From: Mycolicibacterium sphagni
Lineage (GTDB): Bacteria > Actinomycetota > Actinomycetes > Mycobacteriales > Mycobacteriaceae
DNA length: 64,000 nt
Assembly (NCBI RefSeq): GCF_013337765.1
Contig: NZ_VBSB01000009.1
Coordinates: forward strand, 120,296-184,295
Direction: 5' to 3'
Below, one piece after another: positions 16,531 to 26,592 of this stretch. Numbering within the stretch: position 1 is the first letter of the stretch; each line of letters begins with the position of its first letter. The position numbers and the translations under genes were made by a program. The notes under the pieces are model-generated. The model did no database searches, was not told the DNA's origin, and saw only the letters and a program-made list of their open reading frames with translations.

Positions 16531-17394
16531 ATGCGGATCGGAGTCACCTTCCCCCAAACTGAGCTCGGCGGCGACGTAGGTGCGGTCCGCGCCTACGGGC
16601 AGCGGGTCGAGGAATTGGGGTTCACCCACATCCTGGCCTACGACCACGTGTTGGGCGCCGATCCCGAGGTGCACCAGGGTTGGGCGGGGCCCTATGACGT
16701 CAGCACCACGTTCCACGAACCGCTGGTGATGTTTGGCTACCTTGCTGCCGTCACGACGGCGGTGGAACTGGTGACCGGCGTGATCATCCTGCCGCAGCGC
16801 CAGACCGCGCTGGTGGCCAAGCAGGCCGCCGAGGTGGACCTGCTCAGCGGTGGACGGTTACGACTCGGAATTGGGTTGGGCTGGAACGCCGTTGAGTACG
16901 AAGCGCTTGGCGAGAACTTCGCCAATCGCGGCCGCCGATCCGAGGAGCAGGTCGACGTGATGCGCCGGCTCTGGACCGAGGCCAGCGTCACGTACGAGGG
17001 GCGCTATCACACGTTCACCGGCGCGGGCCTGGCCCCGTTGCCGATTCAGCGACCCATCCCCGTGTGGTTCGGCGCCGCCTCGGAGCGGGCCTACGAGCGG
17101 GCCGGACGCCTGGGCGACGGCTGGTTCCCGATGGTGCCGCCTGGGCACGGGCTCGAGGAGGCGCGCGAAGCGGTGGAGCGTGCCGCGGTGACCGCAGGCC
17201 GCGATCCGGCGGCGCTGGGCATGGAGGGCCGGGTCGACTGGTCCAGCGGCCGCGACCGGGTGGCCGAAGACTTGGAGGCTTGGGCGGCCGCGGGTGCCAC
17301 CCACGTATCGATCAACACGATGGGCGCCGGTTTGGGCGGGGTCGACGGCCATCTGGCGGCGTTGGAAGCAGCCGCTGCCGACCTTTCCCGGTAA
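16531..17394 (+). CDS. LLM-class F420-dependent oxidoreductase
   Basis: A 287-residue TIM-barrel protein of the luciferase-like monooxygenase family. It starts MRIGVTFPQTELGGD and has GFTHILAYDHV, the HEPLVMFGYLAAVTTAVELVTGVIILPQRQTALVAKQAAEVDLLSGGRLRLGIGLGWNAVEYEALGENF block (about 65-130), and the RPIPVWFGAASERAYERAGRLGDGWFP stretch that in relatives binds F420 or FMN. Mycobacteria use F420 widely. The substrate is not deducible. It lies between tsf and amiC, where M. tuberculosis has no such gene as far as I recall. Confidence 0.9.
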   Translation: MRIGVTFPQTELGGDVGAVRAYGQRVEELGFTHILAYDHVLGADPEVHQGWAGPYDVSTTFHEPLVMFGYLAAVTTAVELVTGVIILPQRQTALVAKQAAEVDLLSGGRLRLGIGLGWNAVEYEALGENFANRGRRSEEQVDVMRRLWTEASVTYEGRYHTFTGAGLAPLPIQRPIPVWFGAASERAYERAGRLGDGWFPMVPPGHGLEEAREAVERAAVTAGRDPAALGMEGRVDWSSGRDRVAEDLEAWAAAGATHVSINTMGAGLGGVDGHLAALEAAAADLSR

Positions 17395-17435
17395 GCCGGA
17401 CCGCTATTGAACACGTGCCTGCTAGCGTCGGCTGA

Positions 17436-18836
17436 ATGCAACATGTGCACGCCTTCGGCGACGACGCGCTCCGCGATCTGGATGCGGTAGCGCTGGTCGA
17501 TGCCCTCCGGACCGGCAAGGTGTCGCGCCCCGAGCTGGTCGAGGCCGCGATCGCCCGCACCGAGAAGGTCAATCCGGTTCTCAACGGCCTGGCGCACGAA
17601 ACCTTCGAGCGTGCGCTGGCCCGCGCATACGCGGGCGGCCGCGGGTATTTCGACGGCGTGCCGACGTATATCAAGGACAACGTCGACGTCGAGGGCATGC
17701 CGACGATGCAGGGCACTGACGCGTGGGAGCCCCGCCCGCACCCGGCCCACGGTGATTTCGCCAGCTTCTTCTTGTCCACCGGGCTGGTGCCCCTGGGCAA
17801 GACCCAACTCTCGGAGTTCGGGTTCAGCGCCTCGGCCGAGCATCCCCGCCTGGGGGCGGTGCGCAATCCGTGGGATACCGACTTCACCGCCGGGGCGTCG
17901 TCGTCGGGGTCGGGGGCCTTCGTCGCCGCCGGCGTGGTGCCCATCGCCCACGCCAACGACGGGGGCGGGTCCATCCGGATCCCCGCGGCGTGCAACGGAC
18001 TCGTCGGCCTCAAACCCTCGCGCGGCCGGTTACCGCTGGACAAGATGACTCGGCAGATGCCGGTGCGCATCGTCAACGACGGGGTGCTGACCCGCACCGT
18101 GCGTGACACCGCCGCGTTCTATCGGGAAGCCGAACGCATCTGGCGCAACCGCCGGCTGGAGCCGATCGGCGCCGTCACCGGTCCGGGCACCGCCCGGCTG
18201 CGCATCGCGGTCGTCACGCAATCGGTGAATCGGCAAGCCGCGCCCAGCGTCCGCGATCTCACCTTGCAAACCGCCGAACTGCTTGCGGGTCTTGGTCATA
18301 GCGTTGAATACCTCGATCAGCCTCCGGTACCGCGCTACTTCCTGGACGACTTCCTCTTGTACTGGGCGCTTTTGGCGATGACGCTGGTGCGCACCGGGCA
18401 GAAGACCTTCGGCGAGAGCTTCGACAAGACCAAGCTGGACAATCTCACGCTGGGGCTCGACCGCTACGCCAGCCGCAACCTGCACAAGTTGCCGATCGCG
18501 ATCACACGGCTGCGCCGGCTGCGGCGGGTCACCGCCCGGCTCTACCAGACCTACGACGTGCTGCTGATGCCCACGCTGGCCGACGAGACGCCCCGCATCG
18601 GGCACCTGGACCCGACCGCGGACTATCAGCAGATCATCGACCGGCTGATCGACTGGGTGGCGTTCACGCCGCTGCAGAACGCGACGGGGGAGCCGGCAAT
18701 CTCGTTGCCACTGGCCCAATCCGCATCCGGCATGCCGGTGGGCATGATGCTGGCGGGCCCGCTCGGCGCCGAGCGCAGGCTGCTGGAGCTGGCCTACGAA
18801 CTCGAGGCGGCCAAGCCATGGCCGCGTCTTGCGTAG
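17436..18836 (+). CDS. amiC: Amidase signature enzyme AmiC
   Basis: A 466-residue amidase-signature hydrolase. The Ser-cisSer-Lys triad is complete: Lys80 (PTYIKDNVDVEG), cis-Ser155 (GASSSGSGAF) and nucleophile Ser179 (NDGGGSIRIPAACNGLVGLKPSRG), with the normal 24-residue Ser-Ser spacing. It should hydrolyse an aliphatic or aryl amide; the true substrate is unknown. Its position after rpsB-tsf matches amiC (Rv2888c). A hairpin at 18856-18877 separates it from the next operon. Confidence 0.93.
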   Translation: MQHVHAFGDDALRDLDAVALVDALRTGKVSRPELVEAAIARTEKVNPVLNGLAHETFERALARAYAGGRGYFDGVPTYIKDNVDVEGMPTMQGTDAWEPRPHPAHGDFASFFLSTGLVPLGKTQLSEFGFSASAEHPRLGAVRNPWDTDFTAGASSSGSGAFVAAGVVPIAHANDGGGSIRIPAACNGLVGLKPSRGRLPLDKMTRQMPVRIVNDGVLTRTVRDTAAFYREAERIWRNRRLEPIGAVTGPGTARLRIAVVTQSVNRQAAPSVRDLTLQTAELLAGLGHSVEYLDQPPVPRYFLDDFLLYWALLAMTLVRTGQKTFGESFDKTKLDNLTLGLDRYASRNLHKLPIAITRLRRLRRVTARLYQTYDVLLMPTLADETPRIGHLDPTADYQQIIDRLIDWVAFTPLQNATGEPAISLPLAQSASGMPVGMMLAGPLGAERRLLELAYELEAAKPWPRLA

Positions 18837-18855
18837 ACACGTTGATTTAACAACT

Positions 18856-18877
18856 CGGCGGGTGACGTAACCCGCCG
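18856..18877 (+). terminator. Hairpin after amiC
   Basis: CGGCGGGT (18856-18863) and ACCCGCCG (18870-18877) are a perfect 8-bp inverted repeat with a six-base loop, 19 bases past the amiC stop. There is no U-run, as is usual for mycobacterial terminators. Confidence 0.55.
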
Positions 18878-18927
18878 GACATCGGCGTCTTCGGTCCGCG
18901 AAACAGGGCGCCCCGAATATTGTCGAT

Positions 18928-20097
18928 GTGGAAACCTCTGCCTCCACAACTATTTCGCGACCATCGCCGATCGCCACATCATCCGGGAATAACACCTTTG
19001 TGTGTCTTCTCCGGTTTGCCTGGGCGAACATCCGTCGACGGCCCGAGCGGTTTGTGCTGTCTGTTCTCGGTATCGCACTGGCCATCACCTGTGTGACGGT
19101 GGTGCGCACCATCTCGTCGAGCTTCGCCATCACCGGCGCCGACTCGGTGACCGACGTGCTGGCGGGCTCGCAGCTGTGGGCGGTGCCCGCGGCCGGAGTG
19201 CACTACGACAGCACAACGCAGGCGCTCGTTGCCGACGGTCCAGCCCCGGCCATCGTTGCCCCCGAGGGGTGGCGTGCGATCGAGACGCTCTCCGGGACCA
19301 CCAGCATCAACGGGACGTCGGTCTCGTTGCGGGGGAGCAACGAAACACCTTCCGGTCAAGCAGTTTTGGGCTCCGAGGTCGCGCAACGGCTCGGCGTGCA
19401 TGACGGTGACCGGATTGTCGTCGCCGGTCAGGATCTCGGCGTGCACGTCGTTGGCGCGGGTCAGTCGGTGACGGTGTCGGCGCCGCTCGCCCAATCAATC
19501 GTGGGCAACAACGGGTGGTGGACGGTCTACGCACCCGCTGGGCAGGAGAAGAGCCGCAGCCTCGGCAGCACCTTCGGCGGGGCGGTCGGCCTACCCTCGA
19601 CGTCCGACCCGTCGGTGAAGCCGGACCCCGCCGGGGCCGGACTGATCTATGACACGGTCGGCGGTAACGGTCCGTTGACGTTCGACCAGAAGTTCTCGGC
19701 GCTGTTCTCCGGCAAGGTCACCAGCTCCACGCTCGGGATCATCTCGATCATCGGCCTGGTGCTCGGATTCATCATCGCGGTGTCGTCCTTTCTGGCTGCG
19801 GTGCAGGAACGTCGCCGTGAATTCGGCATCATGTCCAGCATCGGCCTGGCCGACGAGGTGCTCTACTTCTTTCTCGTGGAGTCCGCGGTCGTCTTCGCGG
19901 CGGCTTACGTTGTGGGCGTGCTGACGGCGGGAATCGCGGTGTGGCTTGTGATTCCGGGCATCGCAACGCCGATCGCGTGGTTGCAGGCGGCCGGGATGGT
20001 CGCGGGTTTCCTGCCGGCGATGTCGATTGTCGGAGCACTGATCCCCGTGCACCGGTTGCTGCAGAACCGCCCGGTCGACCTGCTCGGAGCGCGCTGA
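18928..20097 (+). CDS. ABC transporter permease, FtsX/MacB-like (with ectodomain)
   Basis: A 389-residue membrane protein. After about 30 N-terminal residues, one helix (ERFVLSVLGIALAITCVTVV, about 48-62) leads into a roughly 200-residue extracytoplasmic MacB-like domain (SSFAITGADSVTDVL to about 260). Three helices follow, with the FtsX cytoplasmic loop EFGIMSSIGL between the first two, ending VHRLLQNRPVDLLGAR. These transporters usually move lipids, peptides or signals across or out of the membrane rather than import solutes. Start GTG 18928. It overlaps the second permease by three bases and begins a five-gene run ending with the amine oxidase. Confidence 0.85.
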   Translation: METSASTTISRPSPIATSSGNNTFVCLLRFAWANIRRRPERFVLSVLGIALAITCVTVVRTISSSFAITGADSVTDVLAGSQLWAVPAAGVHYDSTTQALVADGPAPAIVAPEGWRAIETLSGTTSINGTSVSLRGSNETPSGQAVLGSEVAQRLGVHDGDRIVVAGQDLGVHVVGAGQSVTVSAPLAQSIVGNNGWWTVYAPAGQEKSRSLGSTFGGAVGLPSTSDPSVKPDPAGAGLIYDTVGGNGPLTFDQKFSALFSGKVTSSTLGIISIIGLVLGFIIAVSSFLAAVQERRREFGIMSSIGLADEVLYFFLVESAVVFAAAYVVGVLTAGIAVWLVIPGIATPIAWLQAAGMVAGFLPAMSIVGALIPVHRLLQNRPVDLLGAR

Positions 20098-20663
20098 TGA
20101 TCAAATTCGGGCTGTCCTACGGCTGGTTGTCCGCGCGACGGCGGGTCCGCGAGATGGTGCTCCCGATCGTCACCACCGCGACGGGTGCCTTCCTGGTCGT
20201 CATCGTGTTCGGGATGTCGGCAGGCATTCAAGAGCAGTCGGCATCACTCGGTCACGCCGCCGAGATCGGCCGGGCCGTCATCCTGATCGCGATCACCGTG
20301 TTACTGGTCGGTGTCGTCGAAGTCGCCGTCGCGACCACCCGCACGATCGCGCACCGCACCCGCGAGCTCGGTGTGCTCGGTGCGACCGGCGTGCGACGCG
20401 GGCCCGTAATCGCCGCGCTCCTTGTCGAACCCGCCGTCGGCGCCGTCCTCGGCGCCCTGGTCGGCGTGGTGCTGGCTGTCATCGTCGGTGTCGTGCTCGG
20501 CATGCTGGGTCTGGTGGGCACCGGGGTGTCGGCCGCCGGCCTCGGGCTCGGTTCGGCGATCGCCGTCGCGGTCAGCATCGTTGCCGCTCTGGCCACCAGC
20601 ATCGTGCCCACCTGGAACGCGGCGTCGCGTCCCCCCATTCACTCCTTGTCGACCGGAGGCTAG
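20097..20663 (+). CDS. ABC transporter permease, short FtsX-like (no ectodomain)
   Basis: A 188-residue membrane protein with an N-terminal helix (MVLPIVTTATGAFLVVIVFG), a short non-membrane stretch, and three more helices. It has the FtsX-type loop RTRELGVLGATGVRRGPVIAALLVEPAVGAVLGALVG and the terminal VPTWNAASRPPIHSLSTGG. The large periplasmic domain of its partner is absent: the first and second helices are separated by only about 30 residues. Start ATG 20097 overlaps the upstream stop, and the ATPase starts two bases after its stop, so the three surely form one transporter, probably as a heterodimer of permeases. Confidence 0.82.
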   Translation: MIKFGLSYGWLSARRRVREMVLPIVTTATGAFLVVIVFGMSAGIQEQSASLGHAAEIGRAVILIAITVLLVGVVEVAVATTRTIAHRTRELGVLGATGVRRGPVIAALLVEPAVGAVLGALVGVVLAVIVGVVLGMLGLVGTGVSAAGLGLGSAIAVAVSIVAALATSIVPTWNAASRPPIHSLSTGG

Positions 20664-20665
20664 GC

Positions 20666-21388
20666 ATGACCGCAGTCGAAGACGCCATCCCAGAGATCGC
20701 ACCGGCGCCCGAGCCGTCGCCGGTGATCGAGATCAACGATGTGTGGAAGCTGCACAAACTCGGCGACGAAGTCGTCAGGGCCCTCATCTCCGCCGAATTG
20801 ACCGTCATGCCGGGTGAATTCGTCTGCCTGATGGGTCCAAGCGGCAGCGGAAAGTCGACACTGCTGAACATCATCGGCGGTCTGGACCGACCGACCAAGG
20901 GCTCGGTGCTGATCGCCGGCCGCGACACCGCGAAGCTGACTGAAAGCCAGTTCGCGTCGTTGCGCCACGACACGATCGGGTTCATCTTCCAGAGCTACAA
21001 CCTGATCCCGTTCCTGTCGGCGGTCGAAAACGTCGAACTGCCACTGATGTTCGAACCCTACGACCGCAAGTCGCTGCGCAAGCGGGCGCTGGAGCTGCTC
21101 GACCTCGTCGGCCTCAGTCATCGGGTTCATCACCAGCCGACCAAGATGTCGGGTGGCGAACAGCAGCGCACGGCGATCGCGCGGTCGCTGATCAGCAGCC
21201 CGACGCTCGTCCTGGCCGACGAACCGACTGCAAATCTTGACCACCGCACGGGGGAAACGGTGGTGCGCATGCTGCGCGACCTGTGCTCGACGATGGGCGT
21301 CACAGTCGTCGCGAGCACCCACGATCCCACGGTGGCCGACGAAGCGAGCCGTGTAGTCCGGATGCGAGACGGACAAATCATCAACTGA
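20666..21388 (+). CDS. ABC transporter ATPase, MacB/LolD type
   Basis: A 240-residue cytoplasmic ATP-binding subunit. Walker A GPSGSGKST (about 57-65), Q-loop FIFQSYNLIPFLSAVENVELPL, signature MSGGEQQRTAIARSL (about 156-170), Walker B LVLADEPTANLD and the switch His in VVASTHDPTV are all present. The Q-loop form and SGGEQQR signature are those of the MacB/LolD/FtsE group, which fits the FtsX-like permeases just upstream. It powers their shared transporter. Confidence 0.93.
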   Translation: MTAVEDAIPEIAPAPEPSPVIEINDVWKLHKLGDEVVRALISAELTVMPGEFVCLMGPSGSGKSTLLNIIGGLDRPTKGSVLIAGRDTAKLTESQFASLRHDTIGFIFQSYNLIPFLSAVENVELPLMFEPYDRKSLRKRALELLDLVGLSHRVHHQPTKMSGGEQQRTAIARSLISSPTLVLADEPTANLDHRTGETVVRMLRDLCSTMGVTVVASTHDPTVADEASRVVRMRDGQIIN

Positions 21389-21412
21389 TCCAACAGGATT
21401 GGAAGTAACCGT

Positions 21413-22933
21413 ATGACGCAAGAACTCGAGGCGCCAGCGTCAGCTCAGCGCGACAAGCTTCTGACCACAGAACTCGTCCCGGAGCAGGTGCTGCCGAAGG
21501 TGATGACGACCTTCGGCCTCACGGCCACGTATGTCTTCATCATCTGCTGGATCACCGGCTCGTCGATCATGGCGGCCGGCGGCTGGACCGCGATCCCGAT
21601 GTGGGTTCTCGGTATCCTCACCTTCCTGATCCCCGCGGGTATGGCGGTTGCCGAACTCGGCAACCTGTGGCCCGGGGAAGGTGGTGTGTACATCTGGGCC
21701 ACCCGGACCATGGGTGAGACATGGGGATTCATCGGCGGCTACCTGTCGTGGATTCCGGTGGTGCTCAACTCCGCGTCGTCGCCGGCGATCATCCTGCAAT
21801 TCGTGTTGCTGGCGTTCCATGCCGAACTCGGCCTCACGCTGACGATCATCCTGCAGGTCGTCATCCTCTGGGCCGTGATCGGTTTGGCCCTGGCCAAACT
21901 CGCTGCCAACCAGAAGATCATGAACACCGTCTTCGTCGTGTACTGGGTGCTGACGGCCGTCATCTTCATCTCGGGCGTCATCTACGCCATCCGCAACGGC
22001 TCGGCGCAGGAGTTCACCGCGCACGCCGCAACAGTGCCCGATTTCGCCGGCGCCGGGTTCCTCTACGGCACCGTGCTGCTCTACCTGGTCGGCGTCGAGA
22101 CCCCGTACAACATGGGTGCGGAGTTCCTGTCGGTGCGCAAGAGCGGACCTAAGATGGTGGTCTACGGATCGATCGCACTGATCCTCATCTACCTGCTCAC
22201 CACGCTCGGCACGATCATGGTGCTGCCGGCCGACCAGATCAACCCGGTCACCGGCGTCATCGGAATGCTCGGCACCGCCGCGCCCAAGGGTGTCATGGAG
22301 GTCGCCGCGATCGTGCTGGCCTGCATCGTGTTCGTGGCGCTGATGAGCTACCAGGTGACCTACTCGCGGTTGATCTTCGTCTCCGGCCTGGAGCGTCACC
22401 TGCCGCGGATCTTCACCCACCTCAACCCGCGCACGCGCAACCCGGTCACCGCGATACTGATTCAGGGCGTGCTGTCGTCACTGATCCTGGTGGGGTTGTA
22501 CTCCCAGAGCAGCATGGCCAACGTCACGGTGTTCCTCCAGGGCGGTCTGTCGATCGCGTGGCTGATCTCCGGGTTCTTCTTCCTGGTCCCGGTCATCATC
22601 GCGCGCAAGAAGTACGCCGATCGCTATGCGGCCGAGAAGTTCTGGCGCATCCCCGGCGGCATGGCCGGTGTGTGGGTCACGGTCGTGATCGGCTCGCTGG
22701 GCACCATCGGCGGCGTCTACTACTCGTTCGCCAAGTCGTGGATCGCGGATGTGCCCGATAGCACCTGGATGACATGGACCGGCAGCATCGCGGCGGGCAT
22801 GTTCGCCCTTGGCGTGGTGGTCTACATCTTCGGTCGCCGCTCGGCGCACAAGGTGACCCAGGAAGACGCACTGGCGCATCTGGCCGTGCTGGATCTCAAG
22901 AAATCGGAAACACCTAGCCCTGAGGCGGTTTAG
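21413..22933 (+). CDS. APC-family amino acid/amine permease
   Basis: A 506-residue membrane protein with about 12 helices of the amino acid-polyamine-organocation superfamily. The glycine-rich first helix region, IPAGMAVAELGNLWPGEGGVYIWATRTMGETWGFIGGYLSWIPVV (about 75-120) and YSRLIFVSGLERHLPRIFTHLNPRTRNPV (about 320-348) are characteristic. It starts 24 bases after the ABC ATPase and stops six bases before the copper amine oxidase. That strongly suggests it imports the amine that the oxidase degrades. Substrate otherwise unproven. Confidence 0.9.
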   Translation: MTQELEAPASAQRDKLLTTELVPEQVLPKVMTTFGLTATYVFIICWITGSSIMAAGGWTAIPMWVLGILTFLIPAGMAVAELGNLWPGEGGVYIWATRTMGETWGFIGGYLSWIPVVLNSASSPAIILQFVLLAFHAELGLTLTIILQVVILWAVIGLALAKLAANQKIMNTVFVVYWVLTAVIFISGVIYAIRNGSAQEFTAHAATVPDFAGAGFLYGTVLLYLVGVETPYNMGAEFLSVRKSGPKMVVYGSIALILIYLLTTLGTIMVLPADQINPVTGVIGMLGTAAPKGVMEVAAIVLACIVFVALMSYQVTYSRLIFVSGLERHLPRIFTHLNPRTRNPVTAILIQGVLSSLILVGLYSQSSMANVTVFLQGGLSIAWLISGFFFLVPVIIARKKYADRYAAEKFWRIPGGMAGVWVTVVIGSLGTIGGVYYSFAKSWIADVPDSTWMTWTGSIAAGMFALGVVVYIFGRRSAHKVTQEDALAHLAVLDLKKSETPSPEAV

Positions 22934-22939
22934 CTCGAT

Positions 22940-24919
22940 ATGACAATGGACAGCACCGTGCTTGGCACGGCGATGACCGACGACCGTTCCTGTTACCCTC
23001 TCGACCCGCTGAGCGGCGCCGAGATCGAAGCCGCGGCAGCCGTCGTCAAGGACTCGGAATACGCCAGTCCGACACTGAAGTTCGTGATGATCCAGCTCGC
23101 GGAACCGGATAAGAACGCGCAGCTGAGCTTCGAGTCGATGTCCGATGTGCCGCGACGGGCGTTCATCACGATGTATGACGCGGCGGCCAAGATGGTCTAC
23201 GAGTCGGTCGTCGACATCGGCGCCCGGGTGGTGGAGTCGTGGACGGCGATTCCTGGCCGTTTCCCGTCGTATCTGGTCGAGCACATGACCGGGGTGGAGG
23301 AGGTGGTCCGCGCCGACCCGCGGTGGCAAGACGCGATGCTCAAGCGCGGTATCACCGATTTCGATCTGGCGATGATCGATCCGTGGCCCGCCGGCTACTA
23401 CGGAGGGCAGGACCATTACGAGAACTCGCCACTGATCTGCCGGCCGCTGACGTTCATGCGTGCCGCGGCCTCCGAGCACGGTTACGCCCGCCCTGTTGAA
23501 GGGGTGATCGTGACGTTCGACCTCGACTCCATGACAGTGCTCGATGTCGAGGACCACGGCGTGGTGCCGCTGCCGCCGAAAGCGGGCAACTACTCGGCGC
23601 AGTTCATGTTCGACGAGGACAACCGGCCTGCCTTCAGCCAGTTCCGCGACGATGTCAAGACGATCGAGATCACCCAGCCGGACGGGCCGAGTTTCACCGT
23701 CGACGGCTGGCACGTGCAATGGCAGAAGTGGTCTCTGCGACTGGGTTTCAACCCGCGTGAGGGCATCACCATCCACGAGGTAACCTACACCGACCGAGGG
23801 GAGACCCGCCCGATCCTGTACCGGGGATCGCTCTCGGAAATGGTGGTGCCCTATGGCGATACCTCGCCGACCCACTGGAACAAGAACGTGTTCGACATGG
23901 GTGAAGTGGGCATGGGATTCTCGGCCAACCCGTTGACCCTCGGCTGCGACTGCCTGGGCGAGATCAAGTACTTCGACGGCACGGTCAACGACTCCGACGG
24001 CAATGCGGTGACGATTCCGAACGCCATCTGCATGCACGAGGAGGACTTCGGAATCTCCTGGAAGCACACTGATTTCCGCACCGATGAGGTGGAAGTCCGG
24101 CGTTCGCGCCGGCTGGTCGTCTCGATGATCTGCACTGTCGGCAACTACGAGTACGGCTTCTTCTGGTACTTCTACAACGACGCGTCGATCGAGGTCGAGG
24201 TCAAGCTCTCCGGCGTGCTCACCACGGGTGCCATCGAAGAAGGGGAGTCACCTCGCTGGGGCAAGCTGGTCGCGCCAGGCATCTACGGCCCGAATCACCA
24301 GCACTTCTTCAACTTCCGTCTCGACATGAGCGTCGATGGTGCGAAAAACAGTGTGTACGAGGTGGATTCGATTCCGGAGCCCGACCCGGAGCTGAATCCG
24401 CACAAGAACGCCTGGATCACCCAGGACACGTTGGTGGCCTCGGAGGCCGAAGGTGCCAGGGATTGGAACTGGAACACCGGCCGGTACTGGAAGGTGACCA
24501 ACCCGTCCAAGAAGAACGAACTCGGCAGCCCGGTGGCGTACAAACTGGTGCCACGCGAGATCGTGCCGGTGATGGTGCAGGAAGGTTCCTACATCTACGA
24601 CCGGGCAAAGTTCGTCCAGCACAACCTGTGGGTGACCAAGTATGACCCGAAGGAGAAGTTCGCCGCCGGTGACTACATGTACCAGTCGCCCGACGCCCAG
24701 GGTCTGCCGGAGTTCATCGCGGACGACGCTCCACTGGACGACACCGACGTGGTGCTCTGGTACACCCTGGGCGCTCACCACATCGTCCGTCCGGAGGACT
24801 GGCCGGTGATGCCGTGTGCGTACGCGGGATTCCATCTGAAGCCGATCGGGTTCTTCGACGGCAACCCCGCGCTGGACCTACCGCCGTCACCCCCGAAGGC
24901 CTGCCACTCCCACCACTAA
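22940..24919 (+). CDS. Copper-containing primary amine oxidase
   Basis: A 659-residue topaquinone enzyme that oxidises a primary amine with O2 to an aldehyde, NH3 and H2O2. The self-processed cofactor Tyr is residue 403 in TVGNYEY, the catalytic base is Asp319 (NKNVFDMGEVGMG), copper ligands His453 and His455 (GPNHQHFF), and the third probably His613 or His614 before RPEDWPVMP. The N-terminus has the N2/N3 domains starting YPLDPLSGAEI. No signal peptide is seen, so it acts in the cytoplasm. The tail KACHSHH is unusual. It ends the ABC-APC operon and meets marR tail to tail, 20 bases apart. Confidence 0.95.
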   Translation: MTMDSTVLGTAMTDDRSCYPLDPLSGAEIEAAAAVVKDSEYASPTLKFVMIQLAEPDKNAQLSFESMSDVPRRAFITMYDAAAKMVYESVVDIGARVVESWTAIPGRFPSYLVEHMTGVEEVVRADPRWQDAMLKRGITDFDLAMIDPWPAGYYGGQDHYENSPLICRPLTFMRAAASEHGYARPVEGVIVTFDLDSMTVLDVEDHGVVPLPPKAGNYSAQFMFDEDNRPAFSQFRDDVKTIEITQPDGPSFTVDGWHVQWQKWSLRLGFNPREGITIHEVTYTDRGETRPILYRGSLSEMVVPYGDTSPTHWNKNVFDMGEVGMGFSANPLTLGCDCLGEIKYFDGTVNDSDGNAVTIPNAICMHEEDFGISWKHTDFRTDEVEVRRSRRLVVSMICTVGNYEYGFFWYFYNDASIEVEVKLSGVLTTGAIEEGESPRWGKLVAPGIYGPNHQHFFNFRLDMSVDGAKNSVYEVDSIPEPDPELNPHKNAWITQDTLVASEAEGARDWNWNTGRYWKVTNPSKKNELGSPVAYKLVPREIVPVMVQEGSYIYDRAKFVQHNLWVTKYDPKEKFAAGDYMYQSPDAQGLPEFIADDAPLDDTDVVLWYTLGAHHIVRPEDWPVMPCAYAGFHLKPIGFFDGNPALDLPPSPPKACHSHH

Positions 24920-24939
24920 TTGGGCAAATCACTGAGTGA

Positions 24940-26083
<1,144 letters not shown>

Positions 26084-26115
26084 CAGTTGACGGCCACGAA
26101 AGTAGTCTGACCGCC

Positions 26116-26469
26116 ATGGAACTACTACGCAACGTAGTTATCTTGGCGCACATCGTCGGGTTCGCCGTCACCTTCGGCGCGTGGGTGGCCGAGGCGGCGG
26201 CCCGGCGATTCCGGACCACCCGGACGATGGACTACGGGCTGCTGGTCTCGTTGCTCACTGGCATCGCGCTGGCGGCGCCGTGGCCGGCGGGAATTGTCTT
26301 GAACTATCCCAAAATTGGGGTCAAGTTGGCCATCCTTGTCGTGATTGGTGGCCTGCTCGGCATGGGCAATGCCCGGCAGCGGCGTACCGGTGAACCCGTC
26401 GCGCGTCCGGTGTTCGTCGCGGTCGGGGTCCTGTCGCTGACGGCGGCGGCCATCGCCGTCCTTTGGTGA
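26116..26469 (+). CDS. Small integral membrane protein
   Basis: A 117-residue protein with four predicted helices (about 5-24, 41-60, 67-84, 97-116) and a Lys/Arg-rich loop GNARQRRTGEP between the last two. No catalytic motif is seen and I cannot name its family. It lies between the methyltransferase and pyrH, 32 bases after the former, and may be co-transcribed with it. A strong hairpin at 26525-26556 separates it from pyrH. Confidence 0.75.
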   Translation: MELLRNVVILAHIVGFAVTFGAWVAEAAARRFRTTRTMDYGLLVSLLTGIALAAPWPAGIVLNYPKIGVKLAILVVIGGLLGMGNARQRRTGEPVARPVFVAVGVLSLTAAAIAVLW

Positions 26470-26524
26470 CGTGCACCAGGCATAACCCGGAGAATCACCA
26501 GCTTGGCCGATAAGGCAGGATGGA

Positions 26525-26556
26525 AGTGCCGTCCCGAATGTCGCCGGGATGGCACT
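26525..26556 (+). terminator. Hairpin between membrane protein and pyrH
   Basis: AGTGCCGTCCCG (26525-26536) pairs with CGGGATGGCACT (26545-26556): 12 bp with a single G-U pair and an eight-base loop. It sits 56 bases after the upstream stop and 36 before pyrH, with no U-run. It may end the upstream transcript or be a pyrH leader element. Confidence 0.55.
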
Positions 26557-26592
26557 CTCATGCCAGGAGCCCGACTATTTCGGAGGAGTCTG

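Noticed and set aside
18841..18854. GTTGATTTAACAAC before the ABC-amine oxidase operon as a third MarR operator
   Set aside because: Only four paired bases in each arm and a different spacer from the two good sites; similarity to one half-site alone is not enough.
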